Shown: positions 25,886-34,668 of the stretch, piece by piece
Layout of the letters: every line of letters starts with the position of its first letter
How positions within the stretch are numbered: the stretch's first letter is position 1
Source of the DNA: RXIX01 sp003989075
GTDB lineage: Bacteria > Pseudomonadota > Gammaproteobacteria > Competibacterales > Competibacteraceae
Direction of reading: 5' to 3'
Assembly: GCA_029780415.1 (NCBI GenBank)
Contig: JAKOYN010000160.1
Span: 1 to 64,000 of the forward strand
Length of the DNA: 64,000 nt
Made by a program: the position numbers and the translations under genes
Notes under the pieces: model-generated
The model's input: only the letters and a program-made list of their open reading frames with translations
Told to the model about the DNA's origin: nothing
Database searches by the model: none

Positions 25886-26631
25886 GCGAGGAGCTGATCT
25901 ACGGGGTGCATGCAGTAGCGGCGGCCCTGAAATATGAGCCGGAGCAGTTGCGCGGGTTATGGGTGGAACGGCGGCGCCACGATGCGCGTATGCAGGCACT
26001 GCTGGATGAGGCGACGGGCCATGGTATTCCGTTGCATCTGGTCGAACGGGCGGAACTGGATCGCATGAGCGGTGGTGCGCGCCATCAGTGCATCGTAGCC
26101 CGCCTGGCGCTGCGTGCGTCCAGCCATGACGAGGCCGATGTGCCGGGACTGCTGGCGGCGGTTTCCGGACCGGCGCTGCTGCTGGTTTTGGACGGCGTGC
26201 AGGATCCGCATAACCTTGGCGCCTGCCTGCGCAGCGCGGCGGCGGCCGGGGTACATGCGGTGATCGCCCCCGCTGATCGGGCTGCCGGGCTGAATGCGAC
26301 GGTGCGCAAGGTGGCCTGTGGCGGCGCCGAGATCGTGCCCTTCATCGCGGTGACCAATCTAGCGCGGACGCTGCGCGAGTTGCAGGCGCTGGGCGTGTGG
26401 CTGGTGGGCGCGGCTGGCGAGGCGCAACAGGATCTGTACGCGGTCGATTTCACTGTGCCAACCGCGATTGTGCTTGGTGCGGAGGAGAAGGGTCTGCGCC
26501 GACTGACCCGCGAGTGCTGCGATCATCTGGCGCGGATTCCGCTGGCCGCCGACAGCGTGGAAAGCCTGAACGTATCGGTGGCAGCGGGCATCTTTCTGTT
26601 TGAGGCGCGCCGTCAGCGCGGTTCGGCGTAG
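25882..26631 (+). CDS. rlmB: 23S rRNA (guanosine-2'-O-)-methyltransferase RlmB
   Basis: A SpoU/SPOUT methyltransferase modifying G2251 in the 23S rRNA peptidyltransferase loop. 249 residues: an N-terminal L30e-like substrate-binding domain (about 1-75) and a knotted catalytic domain with DGVQDPHNLGACLRSAAAAG, the SAM-binding VLGAEEKGLRRL and IPLAADSVESLNVSVAAGIFLFE. The start is GTG at 25882, overlapping the rnr stop. The 3' end overlaps the convergent attH-like gene by 19 bp, with no terminator between them. Confidence 0.97.
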   Translation: MSEELIYGVHAVAAALKYEPEQLRGLWVERRRHDARMQALLDEATGHGIPLHLVERAELDRMSGGARHQCIVARLALRASSHDEADVPGLLAAVSGPALLLVLDGVQDPHNLGACLRSAAAAGVHAVIAPADRAAGLNATVRKVACGGAEIVPFIAVTNLARTLRELQALGVWLVGAAGEAQQDLYAVDFTVPTAIVLGAEEKGLRRLTRECCDHLARIPLAADSVESLNVSVAAGIFLFEARRQRGSA

Positions 26632-27770
26632 CGGGTCATTTCCAGATAACCCTGGCCGCTGACCGGTGTCGCGCCGGCATGGCCCTGGACGCTGACCGCG
26701 CCTTCCCAGTAACGCACAGTCAGGCGCATTTCCTGACCTGCTACCTTGGGGGTCACGGTCAGATCGAGGGCCTCGGCCGGCACGCGCAAGCGCCAGCCAG
26801 CAGGGTAGGTATCGCCGGTATGAGGACTGGTCCAGGTCTCCAGCGCCTGCAGGCTGACCGTATCGCCGGGCAGATGGCGCGTCTGGCCATCGGCGGCCAC
26901 CAGCACGCCACTGCTGAACGGATCGCTGCCGCCATCCTGGCGCCGCAGCCGGTAAAACATCAGCTCACGGCCATCGTCCAGTTGCAGCGCGAACCAGTCC
27001 CAGCCACTTTGGTTGGGGCCAAGGGCACTGGTGCTCCACTCGCGATCCAGCCAACTGCTGCCACTGACCGTGAAGCTCTGTGCACCGATCTGCACCGTGC
27101 CGGCGGTGGGCATCCGGGTGTAGGAGTAGTAGTAGGAGGCATTGCCCGGCTCGGCGCTTTTCTGACTCAGGCCCTGATCGCCCTGCAGGACCATCGGCTT
27201 GCCTGCATCCAGGCGCAGATCCAGGGCCAGATCGCCTTGCCGGGCGCGCAGCCGCAGCGGCAGGAAATCCACGCTCACGCTGGCCAGTTCCCAGTCTTCC
27301 AGCCAGACCCGAAACGGCTCGGCCTGCGCCCCGGCCAAACCCAGCGCATCGCGACTGAAGCGCTCGAAGCCCTCATGGCGCTGGCCGGCAACATCAGTCA
27401 GTGCGAAATGACCCATGTAGACCTGCCGGGTGCGCCAGGCGGAATCAGGCGCCGCTGGCGTCGGACTCAGGGCGATGCGGAACAGGGTCAACTGGTAGCC
27501 GAACGCGCGGCCACGCTCATCGCTCAGGTTGCCGGTCACATACCACCATTCGTTGCGAAAATCCGGATGGGGACCGTGATCGGCGGGGAAGTGGAACGGC
27601 CGCGGGGTGTGCGCACGGCTGTAGCCGGCACTGTCAGCATTGCCGAGCGCGCTTGCCACACTCAGACCCGTATTTGGCGTCGAGCCAGCTGGCTTGCGCA
27701 GATAGGCGGCAGTCATCAGCGCCATGCCGAGCGCGATGAGGATCAGACTCAAAAGTCGATAGTTCTTCAT
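26613..27770 (-). CDS. AttH/CrtC-type lipocalin-like protein
   Basis: A 385-residue exported protein of the AttH / carotenoid 1,2-hydratase-like family. An N-terminal hydrophobic segment (about 5-22) looks like a signal peptide or anchor. The first lipocalin-like domain starts FHFPADHGPHPDFRNEWWYVTGNL, the family signature, and a second beta-barrel domain follows. It is the last gene of an operon with an FtsX-type permease and a LolD-type ATPase, the arrangement called AttEFGH. Established: the family resembles hydroxyneurosporene synthase, but AttH proteins outside carotenoid clusters are taken as substrate-binding or envelope partners of the transporter. No carotenoid gene is nearby. The substrate is unknown. 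Confidence 0.85.
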   Translation of the reverse strand: MKNYRLLSLILIALGMALMTAAYLRKPAGSTPNTGLSVASALGNADSAGYSRAHTPRPFHFPADHGPHPDFRNEWWYVTGNLSDERGRAFGYQLTLFRIALSPTPAAPDSAWRTRQVYMGHFALTDVAGQRHEGFERFSRDALGLAGAQAEPFRVWLEDWELASVSVDFLPLRLRARQGDLALDLRLDAGKPMVLQGDQGLSQKSAEPGNASYYYSYTRMPTAGTVQIGAQSFTVSGSSWLDREWSTSALGPNQSGWDWFALQLDDGRELMFYRLRRQDGGSDPFSSGVLVAADGQTRHLPGDTVSLQALETWTSPHTGDTYPAGWRLRVPAEALDLTVTPKVAGQEMRLTVRYWEGAVSVQGHAGATPVSGQGYLEMTRYAEPR

Positions 27771-27823
27771 ATACCATCATCTTCCGGTAAGGACAGCCGT
27801 ACACCGTGGAACGCTACAACGTT

Positions 27824-30337
27824 TTACTCAGCACGCAGCGCCTCGGCCGGCCGGGTGCGGGTCATGCGCCAGATCGGATACAGCCCGGCAAGCAGCGCGG
27901 CCAGGATCGCCAGAACCAGAGTTTCCAGTAGCAGCAGCGGATCGACCTCGAACGGCAGGCTCCAGCCAAACGCGCGCCGATTGATACTAAAGATCAGCAC
28001 CGCCGCCAGCAGCAGGCCCACCGGCAGGGCCAGCAGACCGGCGATGGCGCCGATAAAGCCGGTTTGCAGTGACACCAGACCACCGATTTCAGCAGCACTC
28101 ATCCCGGTCGCACGCAGCACGGCGAATTCCCGCGCCCGCTCCAGTTGCAGTGCCAGCAACGCGCTCAGCACGCCCACCACCGCGACCAGAATCGCCAGCA
28201 GGCGCAGTACCTGCGTGATGGTGAACGTGCGATCGAAAATATCCAGAGTGAAGGCCTGAATATCGCGATTGGAGCGGATCACCAGGGCCTGCACCGTGCC
28301 CAGCCGCTCCAGCAGCCGTTGCCGCAGTACGCGCGGCTCGACGCCGGGCGCGGCAAAAACCGCCGCTGAACCGATGCTGGCATCCTGCCAGGCGCGGGCA
28401 TAAGCCGCATGGTGCAGCAGGATCCGCCCATGCTCGGAGCCGTAGTCGAGAAAAATTCCGGCGATCGGGAAGGAGCGCAGCCCGGTCGCCGTGGTTAATT
28501 GCAGATGATCACCGACCCGCAACTGGCGTCGATAGGCGAGCGGCTCCGAAATCAGCACCGCCGCGCCGGACTGGAAAGCGGCCCAGGCCTGGGCCGGGTC
28601 ACCGGCGATCAGGTGATAACCGGCCTGCGCCGCCGGCGCCAGTTCCGCCGCGACCAGTGTCACGGGCCGGCCATCCAGATCAAGCGGCACGGCGTGGTAG
28701 CTGGAGACCGCTGCCACACCCGGCGTACTGCGCAGGATGGCCAGCACCGCTGGATCCAGATGTGCCTTGTTCGCGCTGCCATCTTCGATGCCCGGAGGCG
28801 CCAGATACAGGTCAGCGTTCAACAGATCGTTGACCCAGATCGCCACCCCACCGCGAAAACTGTCCACCATCACCCCGACGCCCACCGTGGTGGCGAAGGC
28901 GACCATCAGCGCCGCTACTGCTACGCCGGTGCGGCTGAGATGACGGGCGGCATCACGATTGGCCATCCGCGCCAACAGCCCCAGTCGCGCGACCAGGGGC
29001 TGATTGAGCGTAGTCAGGGCGATCACCAGCGGCGGGGCCAGCAGCGCGCTGCCCAGAATCAGCAGGAACAGCCCGGCGAAACCGGCCAGCAGGCTGCTGG
29101 ACAGATACAGTACCAGGCCACCCAGCGCCAGCAGCATCACCGCTGCTACCAGCAGGCGTGGCAACAGGGTCCGCCAGCGACTTTCCAGATGGGTGCGACT
29201 CAGCGCCGCTCCCGGCAGCGCGTCGGCCGCTTCCCGCGCTGGTAGCCAGGCCGCTGCCAGCGTCGCCAGCAGGCCGAGCGCTGCACCCTTGCCCAGCGAC
29301 AGCGGGTCAATGAAAAATTCGCGGACGCTGAGCACGTAATACAGGTCATTAATGGTCTGCGTCACCAGCTGCACCAGCCCCAGGCCCAGCCACAGCCCGA
29401 GCAGCGTGCCCAGGACGGTGCCAGCGATGCCCAGCAGCAGTGCCTCGCCAAGAATGCCAATGAACAGCTCGCGACGGCTGACACCCAGGGCGCGCAGCAG
29501 ACCGAGCAGGCCACGACGCTGGACCACTGCAAAGCTGATGGCGTTATAGATCAGGAACATGCCGACCACCAGCGCCAAAAGACTCATCGCGGTCAGGTTA
29601 AGCGAAAAGGCCGCACTCAGGTTGGCGGTAGCCTGATTACGCATTGCCGGCTGTTCCAGACGCAGTTCCGCAGGCAGCAGCGCGCGCAATTCAGCGGCCC
29701 GCTGCTCGCCGGCGGTACCTTCGGGCAGAATCAGATCGATATGGCTCAGCCGCCCCGGCTGACCGAGCAGCACTTGTGCGCTGGCCAGATCGGTGATGAT
29801 CAGGCCGTCCAGTTCGGCACCGTGCAGGATGCCCGCCCTGCGCAGGGTGAAAGATTGCCCGCCCCGGCGCAGGGTCACGGTTTCGCCCAGTGTCTCTGGC
29901 AAGAGCGCCGCATCCGGTTCGAGCAGTAGCGCGCGCAGGTCGAATGCCCCGCTGGCTTTGTCGTTGTCCAGCGCGCTCAGGGCGCGAAAGGGTGCCTCGG
30001 CGAACGGATCGACACCGAGAATCTGCAACAGTGCACCGGGTTGATCAGCGCGCGGCAGATAGCCGCTGAGCACCGGGGCCAGGGTCCAGCCACCTGCGAC
30101 CCGCAGTTGCGCGTACAGCGTCTCTGGTACGCCCAGGCTGCCGCCGACAATACGGTGAGTCGCCTGACCGCTGATGCGCTCCATGGCCAGGGTGAAACCG
30201 CGCCGGGCGCTGGTGTTGGCCAGATCCACGGCAATGACGACGGCAACGCCCAGCGCGATGCCCAGCACCGCCAGCCCCAGTTGCCAGGGATGGCGCAGCG
30301 GATGGCGCAACAGTGCCCGCCACAGCAGCGGCGTCAT
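27824..30337 (-). CDS. FtsX-family ABC transporter permease (AttF/AttG-like, single polypeptide)
   Basis: An 837-residue inner-membrane protein with two FtsX/MacB-type permease halves in one chain. One N-terminal helix (about 17-40) and a large periplasmic domain precede a three-helix bundle (about 250-385); a short loop with further helices (about 395-450) follows, then a second periplasmic domain and a final three-helix bundle (about 705-835). The layout is that of a LolCE-like permease with ten or so helices. It overlaps the ATPase gene by 4 nt and is followed after 53 bp by attH. In AttEFGH systems the permease is often two genes. It probably moves a hydrophobic or lipid-linked compound across or out of the inner membrane; this is inference. 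Confidence 0.88.
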   Translation of the reverse strand: MTPLLWRALLRHPLRHPWQLGLAVLGIALGVAVVIAVDLANTSARRGFTLAMERISGQATHRIVGGSLGVPETLYAQLRVAGGWTLAPVLSGYLPRADQPGALLQILGVDPFAEAPFRALSALDNDKASGAFDLRALLLEPDAALLPETLGETVTLRRGGQSFTLRRAGILHGAELDGLIITDLASAQVLLGQPGRLSHIDLILPEGTAGEQRAAELRALLPAELRLEQPAMRNQATANLSAAFSLNLTAMSLLALVVGMFLIYNAISFAVVQRRGLLGLLRALGVSRRELFIGILGEALLLGIAGTVLGTLLGLWLGLGLVQLVTQTINDLYYVLSVREFFIDPLSLGKGAALGLLATLAAAWLPAREAADALPGAALSRTHLESRWRTLLPRLLVAAVMLLALGGLVLYLSSSLLAGFAGLFLLILGSALLAPPLVIALTTLNQPLVARLGLLARMANRDAARHLSRTGVAVAALMVAFATTVGVGVMVDSFRGGVAIWVNDLLNADLYLAPPGIEDGSANKAHLDPAVLAILRSTPGVAAVSSYHAVPLDLDGRPVTLVAAELAPAAQAGYHLIAGDPAQAWAAFQSGAAVLISEPLAYRRQLRVGDHLQLTTATGLRSFPIAGIFLDYGSEHGRILLHHAAYARAWQDASIGSAAVFAAPGVEPRVLRQRLLERLGTVQALVIRSNRDIQAFTLDIFDRTFTITQVLRLLAILVAVVGVLSALLALQLERAREFAVLRATGMSAAEIGGLVSLQTGFIGAIAGLLALPVGLLLAAVLIFSINRRAFGWSLPFEVDPLLLLETLVLAILAALLAGLYPIWRMTRTRPAEALRAE

Positions 30338-31026
30338 CGGTGCAGCTCCTGAATCCGTCCATCATCGAGGCGTAACAGCCGGTCAGCGCGACGGGCCACC
30401 TCCTGGCTGTGGGTCACCATGACAATGGTGGTGCCGGCCTGCCGGTGCAGGGTCAGCAACAGATCCAGAATACGCGCCCCGGTGGCTGCATCCAGATTCC
30501 CGGTCGGTTCATCGGCCAGCAGCAGTAGCGGTTCATGGACCAGTGCCCGGGCGATGGCCAGACGCTGCTGCTCGCCACCGGACAGGCGCTCGGGGAAGCT
30601 GTTGCGGCGCGGGCCGAGCCCGACATGGTCGAGCAGCGCCAAAGCCTGATCGCGGCGCGCAGGCGTGGCCAGGCCGTTCAGTTCCAGCGGCAGCAGCAGG
30701 TTTTCCTGCACGGTCAGGGTCGGAATCAGGTTAAAGAACTGAAAGACGAAACCAACCTGGCGGCGGCGAAACGCGGTGCGCGCGCGTTCGGACAGGGTGT
30801 TCAAGGTCTGGCCGTTGATGCAGATGTGCCCGGCATCGGGCAAATCGATGCCGCCGAGCAGGTTGAGCAGGGTGGATTTGCCCGATCCGGACGGGCCGAG
30901 CAGGGCGACAAAGGCACCGCGCGCGATGTCGAGGTCGAGATCGGCAAACAGGGTGCGCTGGCGCTCGCCTTCGGCGTAGCGGCGACTCAGGCCGCGTATC
31001 TGGATGAAAGAGGTTGAATCGTACAT
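30334..31026 (-). CDS. LolD/AttE-type ABC transporter ATPase
   Basis: A 230-residue ATP-binding subunit of the MacB/LolD class. Walker A is GPSGSGKST (about 44-52), the Q-loop region is VGFVFQFFNLIP, the signature is LSGGEQQRLAIARAL and Walker B is LLLADEPTGNLD. A TTG at 31050 would add eight residues, but ATG 31026 gives the normal family length. It overlaps the downstream permease gene by 4 nt, so the two form one transporter. It is transcribed away from the EPS locus. Confidence 0.93.
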   Translation of the reverse strand: MYDSTSFIQIRGLSRRYAEGERQRTLFADLDLDIARGAFVALLGPSGSGKSTLLNLLGGIDLPDAGHICINGQTLNTLSERARTAFRRRQVGFVFQFFNLIPTLTVQENLLLPLELNGLATPARRDQALALLDHVGLGPRRNSFPERLSGGEQQRLAIARALVHEPLLLLADEPTGNLDAATGARILDLLLTLHRQAGTTIVMVTHSQEVARRADRLLRLDDGRIQELHR

Positions 31027-31069
31027 TCTTGTTCTATACTCGCTTATCAATCTGTTGACCCGGTGTACG

Positions 31070-31320
31070 GCAAGTGCCGTCCTTCAGGTCTGGACAGGAT
31101 GGCGCAGATGGTGTGGCCGTCCTTGGGGTTCAGTGTGGTATTTGCCATACTGACGAAGTTAAGGGCGAGGCACGCCCGGCTTGCCTGTGCAGTGCGCGGT
31201 GCAGTCATTCATGCCGCCACAGCAGGAACCCGCCGAAGCGACTCAGCAGCTCACGCAATGCTGCGTGTGAGCGCCGTTGGAATTTCCGGCCTTCAAGCCG
31301 GGGAAGATGTCAATATGCTG
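31070..31320 (+). mobile_element. Decayed IS200/IS605-like remnant in the 31027-31448 spacer
   Basis: The sequence at 31279-31312 (hairpin CCGGC-CTTCAA-GCCGG followed by GGGGAAGATGTCAA) resembles the right end typical of IS200/IS605 elements. Directly upstream, 31211-31270 encodes a 19-residue tail, MPPQQEPAEATQQLTQCCV, with the QEP-type ending often seen in TnpB proteins. A weaker hairpin, GTCC-TTCAGGTCT-GGAC, near 31079-31095 could be the left end. No transposase body remains. The rest of the 420-bp spacer shows no gene; it should hold the EPS operon promoter, which was not identified. Confidence 0.4.
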
Positions 31321-31448
31321 TAACGCGACAGGCGCGTAGCCGGTGTATTTAGGCCCGGCCTGCCCGATGCAGTCCCGAGCGCCACAAGGTACGACTGCGC
31401 TCGGTTTTCCACGATCTCCTGCTTTTCGCATTAAGGATGCGGCACGCT

Positions 31449-32087
31449 ATGAAACCAAGGCAAATGTCGTCGATGGGGTTAGCGCTGGCTACGGCCATGC
31501 TGCTGAGTGCTTGCGCCGGATCCAAGGGGCCGACACTGCCGCCATCGACAAGCTACGGTTCCCAAACCGCTTCGCCGGAGCAATACAACTATTTGATTGG
31601 TCCCGGCGACGAAGTGCAGATTTTTGTCTGGCGCAATCCGGAAGTATCACAATCGGTCACCGTGCGCCCCGATGGCAAGATCAGCACGCCGCTGGTCGAG
31701 GATCTGCAGGCGAGTGGCAAGACGCCTACGCAACTGGCGCGCGATATCGAGAAAGCGCTGGAAACCTATATCCGCCAGCCGATCGTCACAGTGATCGTCG
31801 GTGGTGGTCTTGGCCCGTACAGCGAGCAGATTCGCGTGGTCGGTCAGGCGACCAAGCCGCAGGCCATCGCCTACAAGCGCAGGATGACCCTGCTGGATGT
31901 GATGATCGCGGTCGGTGGCTTGACCGAGTTCGCCGATGGCAATAATACCAAGATCGTGCGCGTGGTTGATGGGCAGCAGAAGGAATATCTGGCGCGAGTC
32001 GACGATCTGGTCAATGAGGGCGATATCAACGCCAATGTCGACATGCTGCCGGGCGATGTGCTGATCATCCCGGAATCCTGGTTCTAG
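31449..32087 (+). CDS. XrtA-type polysaccharide export lipoprotein (Wza/EpsE-like)
   Basis: An outer-membrane polysaccharide export protein of 212 residues, first gene of the XrtA EPS operon. The signal peptide ends in lipobox LLSA with Cys22 as lipidation site. A poly-export domain (YLIGPGDEVQIFVWRNPEVS, about 46-125) and one SLBB domain (QIRVVGQATKPQAI, about 125-200) follow. It ends in the family-typical PGDVLIIPESWF and lacks the C-terminal helix that forms the Wza pore, as in other XrtA-associated members. An AAGGATG ribosome-binding site precedes ATG 31449. It should pair with the beta-barrel protein encoded at 34669 to cross the outer membrane; this pairing is inferred. Confidence 0.93.
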   Translation: MKPRQMSSMGLALATAMLLSACAGSKGPTLPPSTSYGSQTASPEQYNYLIGPGDEVQIFVWRNPEVSQSVTVRPDGKISTPLVEDLQASGKTPTQLARDIEKALETYIRQPIVTVIVGGGLGPYSEQIRVVGQATKPQAIAYKRRMTLLDVMIAVGGLTEFADGNNTKIVRVVDGQQKEYLARVDDLVNEGDINANVDMLPGDVLIIPESWF

Positions 32088-32124
32088 GCGGTGCGCGCAT
32101 GACAGGTACCCCGGAGTTCCGGCC

Positions 32125-33711
32125 ATGAATGAGATCATTGAGCAACTGCTGGATTATCTGCGCGGTATCTGGCGCAATCGCTGGCAGGCGCTGGCGTGCG
32201 CCTGGCTGCTGTGCCTGGTAGGCTGGTTGGTGGTCTACAGGCTGCCCGACCAGTACGAGGCCAAGGCGCAGGTCTATGTCGATACCCAATCGGTCCTGCG
32301 CCCGCTGTTGCAGGGGCTGACAGTAAACGTGAATCCGGACGCCCAGATTGGGCTGGTCGCGCGCACGCTGCTCAGTCGGCCGAATCTGGAGAAAATCGCC
32401 CGGATGACTGATCTGGATCTGCAGGCGCGCGATCCCGAGGCGCTGGATGCGCTCATGACCACGCTGCAGAAAAAGATCAAGCTGACCGGGGCTGGGCGGG
32501 AAAACCTCTATGGGGTCAGCTACGAGGACCGCGATCCGCAACTGGCCAAGAAGGTTGTCCAGGCGCTGGTGACCGTGTTCGCGGAGAATCTGCTCGGCGA
32601 TACCCGCCAGGATACCGACGTAGCGCAGCGCTTTCTCGACCGGCAGATCAGCGAGTACGAGACGCGCCTGGGTGAAGCGGAGAACCGGGTTAAGGAATTC
32701 AAGCGCAAGAATGTCGGTCTGATGCCCGCCGAGGGCCAGAACTACTACACGCGCATGCAGCAGTCTCTGACCGAGCTGGGCGTGGCCAAGCTGGAGCTGG
32801 CCCAGGCCGAGAATCGCCGCAACTCGCTGCTGCAGCAGATTGGTGGCGAGCAGCCGACCTTTGGGATCGGCCCGCAACCCGGTGCCACCGGGGGCGGCAG
32901 CGTTGCCCTGCCGATCGACGCCCGCATCCAGAGCATGGAGCAGAAGCTCGACGAACTGTTGCTCAAGTACACCGAGCGCCATCCCGATGTCAGCATCATG
33001 CGTCAGACAATCGCTGACCTGAAAAGGCAGCGCGAGCAGGATCTGACGCAATATCAGGCGAGCATGGCGCGTGTGGCGAGCGAGAGCGGTGGCTTTGGTC
33101 CACAGGGTGTGGATGCCAACCCGGTTTACCAGCAATTGAAGATCGCGCTGGCTCAGGAAGAGGCTAATGTTGCCGCGCTGCAGACCAAGGTCGAAACGCT
33201 CGACAGGCAGTTCAAGGAACTGCAGGACCAGGTCAACACCATTCCCCAGGTCGAGGCCGAGCTGGCGGCGCTCAACCGTGATTATGAGATCAATCGCAAG
33301 AAGTACGAGGAACTGATCGCCCGTCGCGAATCGGCGCGCCTGTCGCAGCAGGCCGATCAGACCAACCAGGATGTGCGCTTCAAGATCACCGACCCGCCGC
33401 GGGTGCCCTCAGAGCCGAGCGGTCCCAATCGACCGCTGCTGACTTCGCTGGTGCTGGTGGCCGGGCTGGGCGCCGGTTTGGCGGTAGCATTTCTGATCGC
33501 GCAGTTGTGGCCGACCTTCGACAGTCGCCGCAGCCTGATGCGGGTCACCCAGATTCCGGTGTTTGGCAGTGTCAGCGCGATTTTGTCGCCCGCTGCCCGC
33601 CGCCGCGAGCGCTGGCATCTGATCGGCTATTTTGCTCTGGGCAGCTGCCTGCTGCTGGCGTATGTCGGGCTGCTGGCGATCGAGATCATCGGCTTCACCT
33701 TGCCGTTCTAA
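32125..33711 (+). CDS. XrtA-associated chain-length determinant (Wzz-like)
   Basis: A 528-residue inner-membrane copolymerase-type protein (TIGR03007-like). An N-terminal transmembrane helix (about 22-40) leads into a Wzz domain (DQYEAKAQVYVDTQSVLRPLL). A long periplasmic region with predicted coiled coil runs about 190-430 (many Glu/Lys/Gln residues), with the conserved AELAALNRDYEINRKKYEEL before the second helix. Two further hydrophobic helices lie at about 435-455 and 500-525. It likely sets polymer length together with the tyrosine kinase encoded next. Spacing to the neighbours is 37 and 18 bp, consistent with one operon. Confidence 0.93.
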   Translation: MNEIIEQLLDYLRGIWRNRWQALACAWLLCLVGWLVVYRLPDQYEAKAQVYVDTQSVLRPLLQGLTVNVNPDAQIGLVARTLLSRPNLEKIARMTDLDLQARDPEALDALMTTLQKKIKLTGAGRENLYGVSYEDRDPQLAKKVVQALVTVFAENLLGDTRQDTDVAQRFLDRQISEYETRLGEAENRVKEFKRKNVGLMPAEGQNYYTRMQQSLTELGVAKLELAQAENRRNSLLQQIGGEQPTFGIGPQPGATGGGSVALPIDARIQSMEQKLDELLLKYTERHPDVSIMRQTIADLKRQREQDLTQYQASMARVASESGGFGPQGVDANPVYQQLKIALAQEEANVAALQTKVETLDRQFKELQDQVNTIPQVEAELAALNRDYEINRKKYEELIARRESARLSQQADQTNQDVRFKITDPPRVPSEPSGPNRPLLTSLVLVAGLGAGLAVAFLIAQLWPTFDSRRSLMRVTQIPVFGSVSAILSPAARRRERWHLIGYFALGSCLLLAYVGLLAIEIIGFTLPF

Positions 33712-33729
33712 GGGGACTGAACAGCGACC

Positions 33730-34656
33730 ATGGATATTATCGAACGTGCGATGCGCGGCGCCCAGGAACCACGGCCGAATCCGCCTGCCGCCCCACCACC
33801 GCCACCGCCCAGTACCCTGGAGCGATATGCGGCAATGGCCACGCCGCCGGAACCCGTGGTTCGCGCTACGCCCAAGCGCACCCGGCGCGCGATTGAACTG
33901 GACCTGGAGCATATTCGCGCGCTGGGCCTGCTGGTGCCCGATACCCGGCGCAGCCGAATCAAGGAGGAATACCGGCATATCAAGCGGCCGCTGCTGATGA
34001 ACGCCGCCGGCAAGGGTGCGTCGCAGGTTGAACATGCCAATCTGATCATGGTCACCAGCGCCCGTCCCGGTGAGGGCAAGACTTTTACGGCCTGCAATCT
34101 GGCGCTGAGCATTGCCGCCGAGCGCGATCGCACCGTACTGCTGGTCGATGCCGATGTGATCCGGCCCTCGGTGGCGCGCACGCTGGGTTTCGAGGCGGGC
34201 CCCGGGCTGGTGGATTTCCTGATCAACGGGCAGATGGATCTGGCCGAGGTGCTGGTGGATACCAATATTCCCTCCTTCACCCTGCTGCCCGCCGGCAGCG
34301 CCCACCACCTGTCCACCGAACTGCTGGCCAGCGAGAACATGCGCAAGCTGGCTGCTGAGCTGAGCAGCCGCTATCCCGACCGCATCGTGATCATCGATTC
34401 GCCGCCGCTGTTGGCCACCACCGAGGCCAGTGTGCTGGCCAGCCTGGCCGGGCAGGTGGTGATGGTGGTCGAAGCCGGCCATACCCATCAAGCCCAGGTG
34501 CAGGAAGCGCTGGCCCTGCTGAATCCTGATCAGATCATCGGCTTTGTCCTCAACAAGGTGCGCGGTGTCCTGGGCTCGGATTACTACGGTTACAACTACG
34601 GATCGCGCTATGGCTACGGCTACCGGCGCGATGATGCCGATACCGATGCCGAGTAG
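33730..34656 (+). CDS. XrtA-associated tyrosine autokinase (BY-kinase)
   Basis: A 308-residue cytoplasmic BY-kinase (TIGR03018-like). Walker A, ARPGEGKT, is at 111-118; Walker A', LLVDADVIRP, at about 138-147; Walker B is IVIIDSPPLL. The C-terminus is a tyrosine cluster (DYYGYNYGSRYGYGYRR), the usual autophosphorylation tail. The N-terminus has an unusual proline run (residues 18-27, PPAAPPPPPP) before the kinase fold. It would cycle phosphorylation to control the Wzz-like partner. Cotranscribed with both neighbours. Confidence 0.94.
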   Translation: MDIIERAMRGAQEPRPNPPAAPPPPPPSTLERYAAMATPPEPVVRATPKRTRRAIELDLEHIRALGLLVPDTRRSRIKEEYRHIKRPLLMNAAGKGASQVEHANLIMVTSARPGEGKTFTACNLALSIAAERDRTVLLVDADVIRPSVARTLGFEAGPGLVDFLINGQMDLAEVLVDTNIPSFTLLPAGSAHHLSTELLASENMRKLAAELSSRYPDRIVIIDSPPLLATTEASVLASLAGQVVMVVEAGHTHQAQVQEALALLNPDQIIGFVLNKVRGVLGSDYYGYNYGSRYGYGYRRDDADTDAE

Positions 34657-34668
34657 GTTTGCGCCGCT

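Noticed and set aside
23990..25999. 669-codon open frame antisense to rnr
   Set aside because: rnr is certain on plus; the antisense product shows no domain.
26613..27770. Carotenoid 1,2-hydratase CrtC
   Set aside because: Only fold-level resemblance; no carotenoid genes here, and the ABC transporter neighbours point to AttH.
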